From the NCBI GenBank assembly GCA_017405445.1, contig JAFRAK010000018.1:1-54083 (forward strand): a stretch of DNA of 54,083 bases. Reading direction: 5' to 3'. The notes beneath the pieces were generated by a model, which searched no databases, was not told the origin of the DNA, and was given only the letters and a program-made list of their open reading frames with translations. Both the position numbers and the translations under genes were made by a program. This document shows positions 18,700 to 27,594 of this stretch, piece by piece (the first letter of the stretch is position 1; every line of letters begins with the position of its first letter). Source of the stretch: Bacilli bacterium (GTDB taxonomy: Bacteria; Bacillota_I; Bacilli_A; RF39; UBA660).

Positions 18700-21600
18700 T
18701 TAAAATTCTCCACTGCTTAAATCAGTAGATATTTCAGAATAATCAAAGTAAGTATCTTTAGAATCATCATAAGCATTCGTTACAGGTGTTTCCACAGCAA
18801 TTTCCTCTTCAGAATCAGTTTCTTCTTCCGGTTCTTCACCTTTTCCTTTATATGCTTTATTAATTGCAAGCGCAGCAGCACCTGCTCCAAATCCTATCGC
18901 AGCAGGAGCAATATAGTCTTTCCAATTAATACCTTCTCCTACTCCAGTATCAGGAATTGCTTCATATCCTCCACCACTACCTTGTGCTGAAGGAGAATAA
19001 GAAGTCTCTGGTGTTGTTGATGTCGGTGTTGTTGATGTCGGTGTTGTTGATGTCGGCGTTGTTTCCGTAGGAGTTATTGATGACGGAGTTGTTGATATCG
19101 GAGTTGTTGATGTCGGAGTTGTTGATGTCGGTGTTGTTGATGTCGGTGTTGTTGACGCTGGTGTTGTTGACGCTGGTGTTGTTGACGCTGGTGTTGAATC
19201 AGTTGGTGTTTCTGGATTAATCGGTAAAGCAGGATCAGTAGAAGATTTAGGATTAGCTGAAGGAGTATCATCTAAAGGAGGCAAAGCAATATTTTTCTCT
19301 GCAGGTATACCTTTTTCAACATGTGGAGGTAAAGCAATTTTTGGTTCTGCAGGTATACCTTTTTCAACATGTGGAGGTAAAGCAATATCTGGATCTCCAG
19401 GTAAACCTTTTTCAACATGTGGAGGTAAAGCAATATCTGGATCTCCAGGTAAACCTTTTTCAACATGTGGAGGTAAAGCAATATCTGGTTCTCCAGGTAA
19501 TTTAGGCTTATCTGTAACTTTACCTCGTAATTTCAATTGTTCTTCAGGTGCATCAATTTTAATTTTTTCTTCATGTCCTGGTAATTTCAATTGTTCCTCT
19601 GGTGCATCAAGTTTAATTTTTTCTTCATGTCCTGGTAATTTTAATCTTTCTTCTGGTGCATCAAGTTTAATTTTTTCTTCATGTGGCGGTAATTTTAATC
19701 TTTCTTCTGGTACATCAAGTTTAAGATTTTCTTCATGTGGCGGTAATTTTAATCTTTCTTCTGGTACATCAAGTTTAATTCTTTCTTCATGTGCAGGTAA
19801 TCTTAACTGTTCTGCTTTAGCTCCATCATCTACTATATTAGATAATGCTTTAACAGCATCATCAGTAGTATTAGCAGCACTTCCATTTAATCCCTCAACT
19901 CTTGCTAAAGTATATAAATCATCAGTAAATTGATTCATTCCTTCAGCACCTTGACTGCCATAATATTTCAAGCCATTTTCAGCATTATTATACCAATTAC
20001 CACCTTGCTTTAATACAGCATTTGGATCAGGTTTAATTTTAGCCAAAGTTGCAGTAGAATCGTGCCATAAATTATAACACTCTCGTTCAAATGGATCCAT
20101 AGGATCCCAATTTGTAGGATCAAATCCATATTCTTTTAATTTTGCTAAATTTGCTTGTGCTTCATTATAAGTCATTTCAACTTCTGTTCCAGGAACTCCT
20201 AGCTTGTTAGCAGCCTCACTAGCAACATCATCAGCATTATTAGAAGCAATCTTAGCTGAATCTTCTAATACATCATCAAAACCATCAATAAAATCACTAG
20301 TATTACTTTCTGCATGACCAAATCCAATATCTGAACTTTTATTAGCAGCTTTTGCTACATCATCTGCTGAATTTGCAGCAGCTTTTGCTACATCATCTGC
20401 TGAATTTGCAGCAGCTCTTGCTACATCATCTGCTGAATTTGCAACAGCTCTTGCTACATCATCTGCTGAATTTGAAGCAACTCTTGCTACATCATCTGCT
20501 GAATTAGCAGCAGCTCTTGCTACATCATCTGCTGAATTTGCAGCAGCTCTTACTACATCATCTGCTGAATTTGCAACAACTCTTGCTACATCATCTGCTG
20601 AATTTGCAGCAACCTTTGCCATACCATCCATAACCGCTAATGAAGTAGTTGTAGTTGATGCCGAAGTTGTAGCAACTTTTGCAATATCATCACCAGAATG
20701 AGCAATACCATCAGCAATACTATTTAAAGATGTAGTTGTCTTAGTTGAAACACTATTAAGTGCATTATTACTTGCTTTAGATGCAGCATTTGCAACATCA
20801 TCACTTGAGTTTGTTATAGCATCTCTTACTACTTTTGCAGCAGTACTTTCAGTATTTGTTGCTGCAGCTCTTGCAGCAGATTCTGCTCCTCCATCAAGAT
20901 ATATAACATCAGGTGGATTAGCAGTATTAGCATTACCTCTAGCCTTAGAAGCTGTTCTTACTGCATTAGCTGTATCATCACTTGACTGAGTTGCAGCTTG
21001 TCGTGCAGCTCTAGAAGCACTATTTTCAGTATTTGTTGCTGCAGCCCTTGCAGTATTAGATACTTCATCGCTTGATTGAGAAGCAGCTCTTATCACATCA
21101 TCTTGTACACTGGATACATTTTTTGCTGCAGTTCTCGCAGCATTAGATACTTCATCGCTTGATTGAGAAGCAGCTCTTATCACATCATCTTGTACATTAG
21201 ATACATTTTTTGCTGCAGTTCTCGCAGCATTAGATATTTCATCACTTGACTGAGAAGCAGCTCTTATCACATCATCTTGTACACTAGATACATTTTTTGC
21301 TGCAGCCCTTGCAGCATTAGCTACTCCATCACTTGACTGAGCAGCAGCTCTTGCTAGATCATCTTGTACACTGGATACATTTTTTGCTGCAGCCCTTGCA
21401 GCATCCTTTCCAACCGAAGAAGCTTGTGCAGCAGCGGCTTCCTCAGCAGACATTCTCGCGTTAAATTTAATAGCATCAATAGGATTAGCTTTATACCTTT
21501 TAGCAACATCCTCAACAACTTTATTCAAATCATCTCCTGAAAGTCCAGCATCTTTAGCAGCCTGTCTTGCAGCTTTAAATGCCTCATCCATAGATCCAGT

Positions 21601-23052
21601 CTTTCTTTTCGCAACATTCGCTGCCTCCATTGCTTTATCATGTGGAGTCGCCGTATCCACTCTTTCTTGAGCCATTTTTACATCAGGATGTGATTCTTTT
21701 GTCTGAGCACGGAATTTTTTCTTAGCCATTTCAAATTCTGTATCAGACATATTGCCAGCTTTATGTTGTTGTTTAGCATAATCATATTCATCATAAATTT
21801 TTCTTTGTGCTTCATTTGCTTGTTCTTGTCGAACTTTGAATTCTTCAGACTCAACATTATTTCCAGATTTTGAGGTATTTTTTGTACCTCTACCTGCAGC
21901 TTTTTCAGCATCATCTGCATATTGAGAAGTTCTCCCTGCAGCTCTTTCTGCATCATCTGCATATTGAGAAGTTCTTCCTGCAGCTCTTTCTGCATCATCT
22001 GCATATTGAGAAGTTCTCCCTGCAGCTCTTTCTGCATCATCTGCAAATCCGGAAGCCTTATTTGCGGCTCTTCCTGCATCATCAGTAAATTGAGAAGCAG
22101 CTCTTCCCGCATCATCAGCTGAATTACCAGCAGCTCTTGCCGCATCATCTGAAACACCAGCAGCACCTTTAATACCAGCAGCTGCTTTGTCAGCACCTCT
22201 TAACTTACTAATAGCACCTGCTGCTGCTTTAAACAACATTGTTGCAGCAACTGTAGTAACAGCAGCAACAGCACCAGTTTTTATTCCTTGACCCAAAGCA
22301 TGATAATAGTCATTACCCGCAGCCAATGCATTCTGCGTTCCTGTTCCAAGTCCACCGATACCTGCAGTAAGAGCAGCAAGTCCCATCGAGGATCCTGCCG
22401 CCGAAGCTCCAGCAGCAAAACCAGCTCCAGAAACAGCACCTAAAGCTCCACCTGTTCCAGCAATAACTAATGCATAACCTAAAGCAGTTCCACCAATTTT
22501 AAATATATTAGCAGCTATACCATCTTCTTTAATGAAACTACCTCTAACCAACTCTTGTCCTAATTTAGTATTGTAATAAAAATTATGAAAAGCATCTCCA
22601 ACATGATCTTTTGCAATAATATTACCTACTCTATCTTTAAAGGAAGAACTAAATAAACCACCAACAGCTCCTACAACAGATAAGAAACCATCAACAAGTT
22701 CTTCTCCTCCCGTTAATAAACCTTCCCATATTTTAGCCCTTGCTAAACCAATAGTACTAAGCATTCTTCTACCCCATCCCATGGTTTCAACATCAGCATT
22801 ATACATTTTAACTTCTTCAACTCTTGAATTAATGTTCTTTATCATATTATCGATAGAAGTAGCACAATTTTCAGCATCCTTTGCAACAACATTTAAAGCA
22901 CTTAAATCAAGATACTGTGCTCCACGAGCAGAAGTAATAATTCCTAATGCAGATTGAACTCCACCATAGTTAGAAGTAATTGTATTTCTAGCTTTTAGAA
23001 GTTGTTCAAGGGAAGAGTTAACTAATTCTTCATCATATACCAATTTAGCCAT
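18700..23052 (-). CDS. 1450-residue repeat protein of a type VII secretion-like locus
   Basis: Residues 1-95 are helical and resemble a WXG/LXG-type head. Residues 95-290 are Gly/Ala-rich and hydrophobic. Next come 14-residue repeats (TSQYADDAERAAGR), then MAKKKFRAQTKESHPDV near residue 455, which looks like helix II and the HPD loop of a J-domain. About 30-residue repeats (NVSSVQDDVIRAASQSSDE) and eight 11-residue repeats (NSADDVARAAA) suggest long hendecad coiled coils. Proline-rich 16-residue repeats (LPGDPDIALPPHVEKG), a TPTSTTP stretch, a glycine-zipper membrane helix (IAPAAIGFGAGAAALAI) and an acidic tail end the protein. AGGGAGGTG precedes the start. No toxin domain is recognised. It may be a secreted or envelope-spanning filament. 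Confidence 0.7.
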   Translation of the reverse strand: MAKLVYDEELVNSSLEQLLKARNTITSNYGGVQSALGIITSARGAQYLDLSALNVVAKDAENCATSIDNMIKNINSRVEEVKMYNADVETMGWGRRMLSTIGLARAKIWEGLLTGGEELVDGFLSVVGAVGGLFSSSFKDRVGNIIAKDHVGDAFHNFYYNTKLGQELVRGSFIKEDGIAANIFKIGGTALGYALVIAGTGGALGAVSGAGFAAGASAAGSSMGLAALTAGIGGLGTGTQNALAAGNDYYHALGQGIKTGAVAAVTTVAATMLFKAAAGAISKLRGADKAAAGIKGAAGVSDDAARAAGNSADDAGRAASQFTDDAGRAANKASGFADDAERAAGRTSQYADDAERAAGRTSQYADDAERAAGRTSQYADDAEKAAGRGTKNTSKSGNNVESEEFKVRQEQANEAQRKIYDEYDYAKQQHKAGNMSDTEFEMAKKKFRAQTKESHPDVKMAQERVDTATPHDKAMEAANVAKRKTGSMDEAFKAARQAAKDAGLSGDDLNKVVEDVAKRYKANPIDAIKFNARMSAEEAAAAQASSVGKDAARAAAKNVSSVQDDLARAAAQSSDGVANAARAAAKNVSSVQDDVIRAASQSSDEISNAARTAAKNVSNVQDDVIRAASQSSDEVSNAARTAAKNVSSVQDDVIRAASQSSDEVSNTARAAATNTENSASRAARQAATQSSDDTANAVRTASKARGNANTANPPDVIYLDGGAESAARAAATNTESTAAKVVRDAITNSSDDVANAASKASNNALNSVSTKTTTSLNSIADGIAHSGDDIAKVATTSASTTTTSLAVMDGMAKVAANSADDVARVVANSADDVVRAAANSADDVARAAANSADDVARVASNSADDVARAVANSADDVARAAANSADDVAKAAANSADDVAKAANKSSDIGFGHAESNTSDFIDGFDDVLEDSAKIASNNADDVASEAANKLGVPGTEVEMTYNEAQANLAKLKEYGFDPTNWDPMDPFERECYNLWHDSTATLAKIKPDPNAVLKQGGNWYNNAENGLKYYGSQGAEGMNQFTDDLYTLARVEGLNGSAANTTDDAVKALSNIVDDGAKAEQLRLPAHEERIKLDVPEERLKLPPHEENLKLDVPEERLKLPPHEEKIKLDAPEERLKLPGHEEKIKLDAPEEQLKLPGHEEKIKIDAPEEQLKLRGKVTDKPKLPGEPDIALPPHVEKGLPGDPDIALPPHVEKGLPGDPDIALPPHVEKGIPAEPKIALPPHVEKGIPAEKNIALPPLDDTPSANPKSSTDPALPINPETPTDSTPASTTPASTTPASTTPTSTTPTSTTPTSTTPISTTPSSITPTETTPTSTTPTSTTPTSTTPETSYSPSAQGSGGGYEAIPDTGVGEGINWKDYIAPAAIGFGAGAAALAINKAYKGKGEEPEEETDSEEEIAVETPVTNAYDDSKDTYFDYSEISTDLSSGEF
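19015..19200 (-). repeat. 18-bp repeats coding for TPTSTTP
   Basis: Tandem GGTGTTGTTGATGTC-type units in the 3' part of the large gene encode Thr/Pro/Ser-rich wall- or surface-spanning sequence. Copy-number change is likely. Confidence 0.8.
19285..19505 (-). repeat. 48-bp repeats coding for LPGDPDIALPPHVEKG
   Basis: About five tandem 48-bp units, the middle ones nearly identical, encode 16-residue proline-rich blocks of the large gene. Confidence 0.85.
19525..19800 (-). repeat. about 48-bp repeats coding for HEEKIKLDAPEERLKLPG
   Basis: Six tandem units encode alternating P/GHEE-x-IKLD and PEE-x-LKLP blocks of the large gene. Confidence 0.85.
20340..20620 (-). repeat. 33-bp repeats coding for NSADDVARAAA
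   Basis: Eight tandem units of TTGCTACATCATCTGCTGAA type, exactly 33 bp apart. The 11-residue period fits a hendecad coiled coil. Confidence 0.88.
21040..21400 (-). repeat. about 90-bp repeats coding for NVSSVQDDVIRAASQSSDE
   Basis: Four close copies of a 29-30-residue Ala/Ser-rich helical unit inside the large gene. Confidence 0.85.
21895..22070 (-). repeat. 42-bp repeats coding for TSQYADDAERAAGR
   Basis: Three nearly identical and two weaker 14-residue units inside the large gene. Confidence 0.85.
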
Positions 23053-23066
23053 TTTTACACCTCCCT

Positions 23067-23411
23067 TTATCTTCTATTCTGTGCAGCTTGTTGCTGTGCT
23101 TTATATCGATTATACTCATTTAATTCTGCAACTTGATTATTATAAACTGTTACTGCTTGTTGATAAATATTTTCAGCAACAGCAACATACTTATCTCGAA
23201 TAGCCACAATTTGCTGTCCCATTTCCATAAGATCATTCTCAAAAGAAGAATTATCTACAGAAATTGCTTTCTTACTACAAGTATATCCAGCAGAAATAAC
23301 CTGGTTTCCTCCATCAACGAAAAAACTAAGAGCTTCAAGAAAACTCTCACACCCTCGTTTTATAGTTGCTACATCAATTAATTGTGATTCATTCGTAATT
23401 CCATATGCCAT
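23067..23411 (-). CDS. small WXG100/Esx-like helical protein
   Basis: 114 residues, predicted mostly helical with two long helices, no signal peptide and a Gln-rich basic tail (KAQQQAAQNRR). Size, helical hairpin and position directly before a large LXG-like protein match WXG100 or LXG-partner proteins of type VII secretion, although a clear WxG triplet is absent. GAGGGTG precedes the ATG. It leads the operon that continues with the 1450-residue protein (14 bp apart) and DUF4176. It probably forms a complex with the head of the large protein. Confidence 0.6.
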   Translation of the reverse strand: MAYGITNESQLIDVATIKRGCESFLEALSFFVDGGNQVISAGYTCSKKAISVDNSSFENDLMEMGQQIVAIRDKYVAVAENIYQQAVTVYNNQVAELNEYNRYKAQQQAAQNRR

Positions 23412-23464
23412 AATTACACCCTCTATCTACAATACTATCTATTATATATTTTTTCATATTCTAT

Positions 23465-23503
23465 AAAAAAAAGCAAGTATTCTTTCAAAAAAATACCTGC
23501 ACT
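23465..23503 (-). terminator. rho-independent terminator of the sortase gene
   Basis: GCAGGTATT and AATACTTGC pair (one G-T) around a T/A-rich loop, followed on the minus strand by TTTTTTTTATAG. Confidence 0.65.
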
Positions 23504-23506
23504 TTA

Positions 23507-24274
23507 CTATTTTTTTTCTTTACAAATCACAAGTAAATAAGATCCCATCGGATCATAGTGACATATCTGCAACACAAGCACTCTATCGTTAGGTGTAAAG
23601 TAAGCATTTTCACTACGATATAAAGAATTTTCTAACATTCTATCAAGATGATTGATATAATCTTGTGGTGAATAAAAAATCAACTTCATATGTTCATTAT
23701 TACTACTATCTGGTAATATCTTTATTGCAACAATTTCATAATGAACTTGTTTCTCATCTAGGCTTAAATAAACATCTTTATAATTATTAAAGATACCTTC
23801 ATCAACATAAGCTTCTAAATTTGTAAATGGTAATTGATCATAAAACTCTTCTCTTTGAGTATTATGTCCATAAATATTTATTTGTAAATCATTTGATAAA
23901 TTTGTATTACGATAATCAAAGAATGGTACACCTAATCCATCCCATTCATGATATAAACTATAATCCAAATAATAAGTATTATTATCCGTTCTTGTAATAA
24001 GAGCATCTATCCCAATATTAGGAATCTCTAATCGTCCCATAATATCATAATTACCATACATCTCACGATATGCTGGTAATGGATTTTCATAAACATTTAC
24101 ATCAATCTGATTATCATCTTTATCATTATAATTATTCTTTTTTTTCTCTTCAATTAATCGATTAACACTAGGAATTCCAGGCTTTTTTATATAATTATTA
24201 TAAACATAATAAGCTCCTACAGTTAAACCAGTTGTTAATAATAATAATGGTAATAATTTTAATAACTTTTTCAT
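23507..24274 (-). CDS. class B-like sortase with no arginine after the active cysteine
   Basis: 255 residues. A signal/anchor helix (6-27) leads to a sortase domain with H137 (IYGHNTQ) and C238 (LVLQICHYD). Sortases cut a cell-wall sorting motif and join the protein to the wall or to a pilin. The arginine that normally follows the cysteine by 8-13 residues is absent: the tail reads MGSYLLVICKEKK, with serine at the usual place. Whether it is active is therefore open. The likely client motif in this window is NPKTG in the BspA-like protein. A clear promoter lies upstream (24299-24328). Confidence 0.75.
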   Translation of the reverse strand: MKKLLKLLPLLLLTTGLTVGAYYVYNNYIKKPGIPSVNRLIEEKKKNNYNDKDDNQIDVNVYENPLPAYREMYGNYDIMGRLEIPNIGIDALITRTDNNTYYLDYSLYHEWDGLGVPFFDYRNTNLSNDLQINIYGHNTQREEFYDQLPFTNLEAYVDEGIFNNYKDVYLSLDEKQVHYEIVAIKILPDSSNNEHMKLIFYSPQDYINHLDRMLENSLYRSENAYFTPNDRVLVLQICHYDPMGSYLLVICKEKK

Positions 24275-24298
24275 AAATACCTCTTCTTATCTAATAAA

Positions 24299-24328
24299 AA
24301 TATACTCAAAAACAATATCGTTTGTCAA
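24299..24328 (-). promoter_or_regulatory. sigma-A type promoter of the sortase gene
   Basis: Minus-strand TTGACA (24328-24323), 18 nt, then TATATT (24304-24299), 25 nt before the start codon. Confidence 0.6.
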
Positions 24329-24329
24329 T

Positions 24330-26369
24330 CTAATAACCATAATATTCTCCATATTTACGTGAAATAGCTTGTGTTAAATAATAAGTTACTAAACTTTTAT
24401 AATCCAAATTTGAATTTGGATGAGAAGAATCAGGAGAAGTAACTACTATACTTACTTTTGGATCATAATAAGGAGCATAACCTATAAAAGTACTAGTAAT
24501 CGTTTCTGTATCAATCACCCCATTATTATCTGTATCTATAAAACTTTGAGAAGTACCTGTTTTTCCGGCATATTCCATTTCCCAATCTGTATAACCAACT
24601 CCATATCCACCTGGACTATGAGTAACTGCATAAAAGCCTTCTTTAATACGATTCATATATTGAGAATCAGTATCAATAGTATTTAATACTTTTGTCTCAA
24701 AACTAGATTCCAAAGGTCCAATTTCTTCTGTTTCAGAAGAGGAATGAACTTCTTTTAATAAGTGAGGTTGTAGTCTAGACCCACCATTCGCAATCGTTGA
24801 AATATACTGAGATATTTGAATTGGAGTATATGTTTCATATTGTCCCATTGCAAAATCAAGTAAATTACCAGCTGCTCTATCAGTAGAAGTATAACCTTTA
24901 CTCTCAACCGGTAAGTCAATTCCAGTACTTACTCCCAATCCAAAGGAATGATACATATTTCGATAAGTATCAAAAGCATTTTGATTGAAATTCATTTTCA
25001 TACCAGGAAAATACTCTTGTCCATTAACACGAATTGCAATTTTAAATTGATAAACATTACTACTAAAAGCAAGTGCACTAATATCATCTAAAAGCCCTAA
25101 TCCCATAACAGAAGAACATTTTTCTCTAACTCCTGCAACTTGTATACATTCATCATACAATGTTTCTCCAATATGAATAGCTCCTGTATTATATCCAACC
25201 AACATAGAAGCCCCTTTAACAATAGATCCAGGCATAATTGGAGAAGTTAAAATACTGGTTGTATTATCAACCATCTCTCCATTAACAAGTTTTTTACTTG
25301 CCATCGCAAGGATTTCCCCATTTCTAGGATCTTGTATTACTACAGTAGAATGATCATAATACTCAGTATTAGGTTCATTCTTAGTATTCCACACAAAATC
25401 AGAAATAATATTTTCTACTTCTCTTTGTAAATTAATATCAATAGTTAAAACAATATCTTTTCCTCTTTTTCCTTCTTTTAACAATCTTACTTCATGAGAA
25501 TTAACTACTTCATATAAAGCTTTTTCTCCTTTTAAATAATCTTCATATTCTTTCTCAATATAACTAATTCCTACTCTATCATTTAAACTATATCCTTTTT
25601 CCAAATAATAATCTTTTTCTTCAGCAGGAATACCTTGTGTACTAGAAGATACTTTTCCAAGAATTGTTTTAAAAGTATCTCCATATGGATAAACTCTTTC
25701 CCAATCAATTCTAGTATTAAATCCTTTTAAAATATCATTGTTTTCAGAGACATAGGCATATTCTCTATCTGTTGCATCACTTTTAATAATCTTATCTTCA
25801 TAAGCATATCCACGATTCATTAAATAAAACAAATAAGCAATCTTATTTTCTTCATCAGAAAAAGCTAATTTCTCTTCTGGTATTCTTTCTAGTCGAAACT
25901 CATCAATTTCTTTTTGACTTAGTTTTCTTTGTACTAACTTTTCTCTTTCTTTCTTTGTAATACTTTGATCACATAAATCAGAATGAATAACACAATAATA
26001 CTCTCTTCTATTTCGATCAGATAATCGATAGTATTCTACATCAATATGTGGAGAAATCTTTTTCGCAAGATCAATCATTTCTAATTCAGAAGTATCCTTA
26101 TCTTTTTGATAAATAATTGTTTTTAAAGATTTATTATCGACAATAACATTATAATTTCGATCATAAATTCTACCTCTAGGACTACTATTTCCAGATATTT
26201 CAGTATAAGTAAGATTAGCCAAGTCATCATTGTATTTTTCTTTTTCAAATAACATAACCATAGTAATATGATATAAAACAAAAGAAAAAGCGACAAGAAC
26301 AATCCCTAGTAAGAATACAAAACGATGTTTAATAATATGATCAATATTCTTATTCCTCTTCTTTTTCAT
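24330..26369 (-). CDS. class B penicillin-binding protein (PBP2/FtsI type transpeptidase)
   Basis: 679 residues. One N-terminal membrane helix (about 14-38) and a dimerisation domain (SPRGRIYDRNYNVIVDN) precede the transpeptidase domain. Active-site motifs are SIVK (in MPGSIVKGASML, nucleophile serine), SSN (in AFSSNVYQF) and KTG (AGKTGTSQS). It cross-links peptidoglycan during elongation or division. There is no PASTA domain. TAGGTGATATT precedes the ATG. It is transcribed divergently from the small gene at 26438 and is followed by the sortase promoter. Confidence 0.9.
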   Translation of the reverse strand: MKKKRNKNIDHIIKHRFVFLLGIVLVAFSFVLYHITMVMLFEKEKYNDDLANLTYTEISGNSSPRGRIYDRNYNVIVDNKSLKTIIYQKDKDTSELEMIDLAKKISPHIDVEYYRLSDRNRREYYCVIHSDLCDQSITKKEREKLVQRKLSQKEIDEFRLERIPEEKLAFSDEENKIAYLFYLMNRGYAYEDKIIKSDATDREYAYVSENNDILKGFNTRIDWERVYPYGDTFKTILGKVSSSTQGIPAEEKDYYLEKGYSLNDRVGISYIEKEYEDYLKGEKALYEVVNSHEVRLLKEGKRGKDIVLTIDINLQREVENIISDFVWNTKNEPNTEYYDHSTVVIQDPRNGEILAMASKKLVNGEMVDNTTSILTSPIMPGSIVKGASMLVGYNTGAIHIGETLYDECIQVAGVREKCSSVMGLGLLDDISALAFSSNVYQFKIAIRVNGQEYFPGMKMNFNQNAFDTYRNMYHSFGLGVSTGIDLPVESKGYTSTDRAAGNLLDFAMGQYETYTPIQISQYISTIANGGSRLQPHLLKEVHSSSETEEIGPLESSFETKVLNTIDTDSQYMNRIKEGFYAVTHSPGGYGVGYTDWEMEYAGKTGTSQSFIDTDNNGVIDTETITSTFIGYAPYYDPKVSIVVTSPDSSHPNSNLDYKSLVTYYLTQAISRKYGEYYGY

Positions 26370-26437
26370 AATATCACCTATTACTAGTTTATCACATATT
26401 TAATAGATAAATTCATATATTTTATTGAGGTGATTCT

Positions 26438-26689
26438 ATTTATACAAAACTAATACAGAAATATGTAGAAAATCTTACTACAAAAGATTTAGAAATGTTT
26501 GCTAAAAAGAATAATATTTCATATACAGAAAAAGAATTAAACATCGTTTATCAATTTATAAAAGAAAGATATCAAGAACTACTTGATCAAAATATTAAAG
26601 TATTTGAAGAAATAAGAGACAAAATAAGTCCAAATCTATATAAAACATTATTAGAATATTATATTGAATACAAACAAAAATACTTATAA
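26438..26689 (+). CDS. DUF2624-like small protein, apparent ATT start
   Basis: 83 residues: starts YTKLIQKYVENLTTKDLEMF after the initiator and runs to the TAA at 26687. The pattern (a short helix, LTTKDLEMFAKKNNISYTEKE, then K-ERYQELLDQNIKVFEEI) resembles DUF2624/YqfT of Bacilli. An in-frame TGA lies at 26426-26428, and no ATG, GTG or TTG occurs before ATG 26495, which would remove the conserved first helix. A GAGGTGA site stands 5-10 nt before ATT at 26438, so ATT is the best start. It is one of few plus-strand genes and diverges from the PBP gene. Confidence 0.6.
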   Translation: MYTKLIQKYVENLTTKDLEMFAKKNNISYTEKELNIVYQFIKERYQELLDQNIKVFEEIRDKISPNLYKTLLEYYIEYKQKYL

Positions 26690-26691
26690 AA

Positions 26692-26713
26692 AAAGACCTC
26701 AATTGAGGTCTTT
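26692..26713 (-). terminator. palindromic terminator shared by converging genes
   Basis: AAAGACCTCAATTGAGGTCTTT is a perfect palindrome. The minus-strand side carries seven T residues, so it mainly ends the pilin transcript; it may also stop the plus-strand gene ending at 26689. Confidence 0.8.
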
Positions 26714-26728
26714 AAGGATTTACTATTA

Positions 26729-27499
26729 TTAACTAATTCTACAAGGAATTGGAGTAACTTTTTTAGAAACAAATTTTAGTCTTCCATTTTCATCATAAAC
26801 ATCTGCTCCAGTGACTTCATTTTTAACTATTTCACTTGTTTTAACTTCTCTTACTTTATCTAAAACATTTGTTGGTTTAGCCTCTCCTAAATCCATTGAG
26901 ATTTTACTTCTCTTAATTAATGATTCTTCTGTTGGTTCAGATAAACCATGGTCACCTGTATCTCCTAAAATAATAAAATATTTAGAATTTGTTTTTAAAT
27001 CACCAGCCTCTGTTGTTGTAACAGCTTTATCTACTACAACATATCCTTTTAATTCAGCATTACCAAATGGTGATTTACCACCTGACTCCATTAAGTCAGC
27101 AGTACTTTGTTGAATTGATGTCTTATTAAGAGTAACTAAAACATCTCCAGTTGGTTGACCACTATTAGGATCAAGAAGTTTGAAATTAATTTCATCACAA
27201 TCAGAATCATCAGTACAAATTGGGAAATAATAACTTCCTGTATTTGTAGCTGAAGCTACTCTCCATTTACTGCAACTATCTGTTGTACAAGTAGGATTGT
27301 AGCATTCAATGTTATCTGCTAACATTGCATTTCTAACTGCGTTAATATACTCATGCGCAATATCTGCAAAAGTATCACGTCTTGAATTTTCGATGGTTCT
27401 TGAAACTGCTGGGATAGCAACCATCATTAAAATACCCATAATTGTAATAACTGCAAGTAACTCAATTAATGTAAATCCTTTGTTTGTTATTTTTTTCAT
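26729..27499 (-). CDS. type IV pseudopilin-like protein with cysteine-rich domain
   Basis: 256 residues from ATG 27499. NKG/FTLIELLAVITIMGILMMVAIP is a class III prepilin signal with the conserved glycine and Glu+5, as in ComGC or PilE. A ~200-residue globular part with several cysteines follows (ECYNPTCTTDSC, CTDDSDCDE, PIPCRIS), probably disulfide-bonded. A prepilin peptidase and assembly ATPase would be needed but are not in the window. A promoter (27544-27572) and a terminator bound the gene, so it is monocistronic. GTG 27511 is an alternative start. Confidence 0.78.
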   Translation of the reverse strand: MKKITNKGFTLIELLAVITIMGILMMVAIPAVSRTIENSRRDTFADIAHEYINAVRNAMLADNIECYNPTCTTDSCSKWRVASATNTGSYYFPICTDDSDCDEINFKLLDPNSGQPTGDVLVTLNKTSIQQSTADLMESGGKSPFGNAELKGYVVVDKAVTTTEAGDLKTNSKYFIILGDTGDHGLSEPTEESLIKRSKISMDLGEAKPTNVLDKVREVKTSEIVKNEVTGADVYDENGRLKFVSKKVTPIPCRIS

Positions 27500-27543
27500 T
27501 TCTTTTAACACTCTCTTTCTTTACCTTTCTTATTTATAAATCA

Positions 27544-27572
27544 ATCGTATCACATTTATTTTTTTGGTGCAA
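27544..27572 (-). promoter_or_regulatory. sigma-A type promoter of the pseudopilin gene
   Basis: Minus-strand TTGCAC (27572-27567), 17 nt, then TACGAT (27549-27544), about 45 nt before the start codon. Confidence 0.55.
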
Positions 27573-27594
27573 TACATTTACAAAAACTTTACAC

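Noticed and set aside
19272..19505. Frames of Leu/Gln-rich sequence in the large repeat gene
   Set aside because: They are out-of-frame readings of the proline-rich repeats.
20340..20620. Regular 33-bp repeats that could suggest CRISPR
   Set aside because: Units are directly adjacent with no spacers and translate in frame as NSADDVARAAA inside the large gene.
26495..26689. ATG 26495 as start of the DUF2624-like gene
   Set aside because: It lacks a ribosome site and drops the conserved-looking helix that follows the strong site at 26427.
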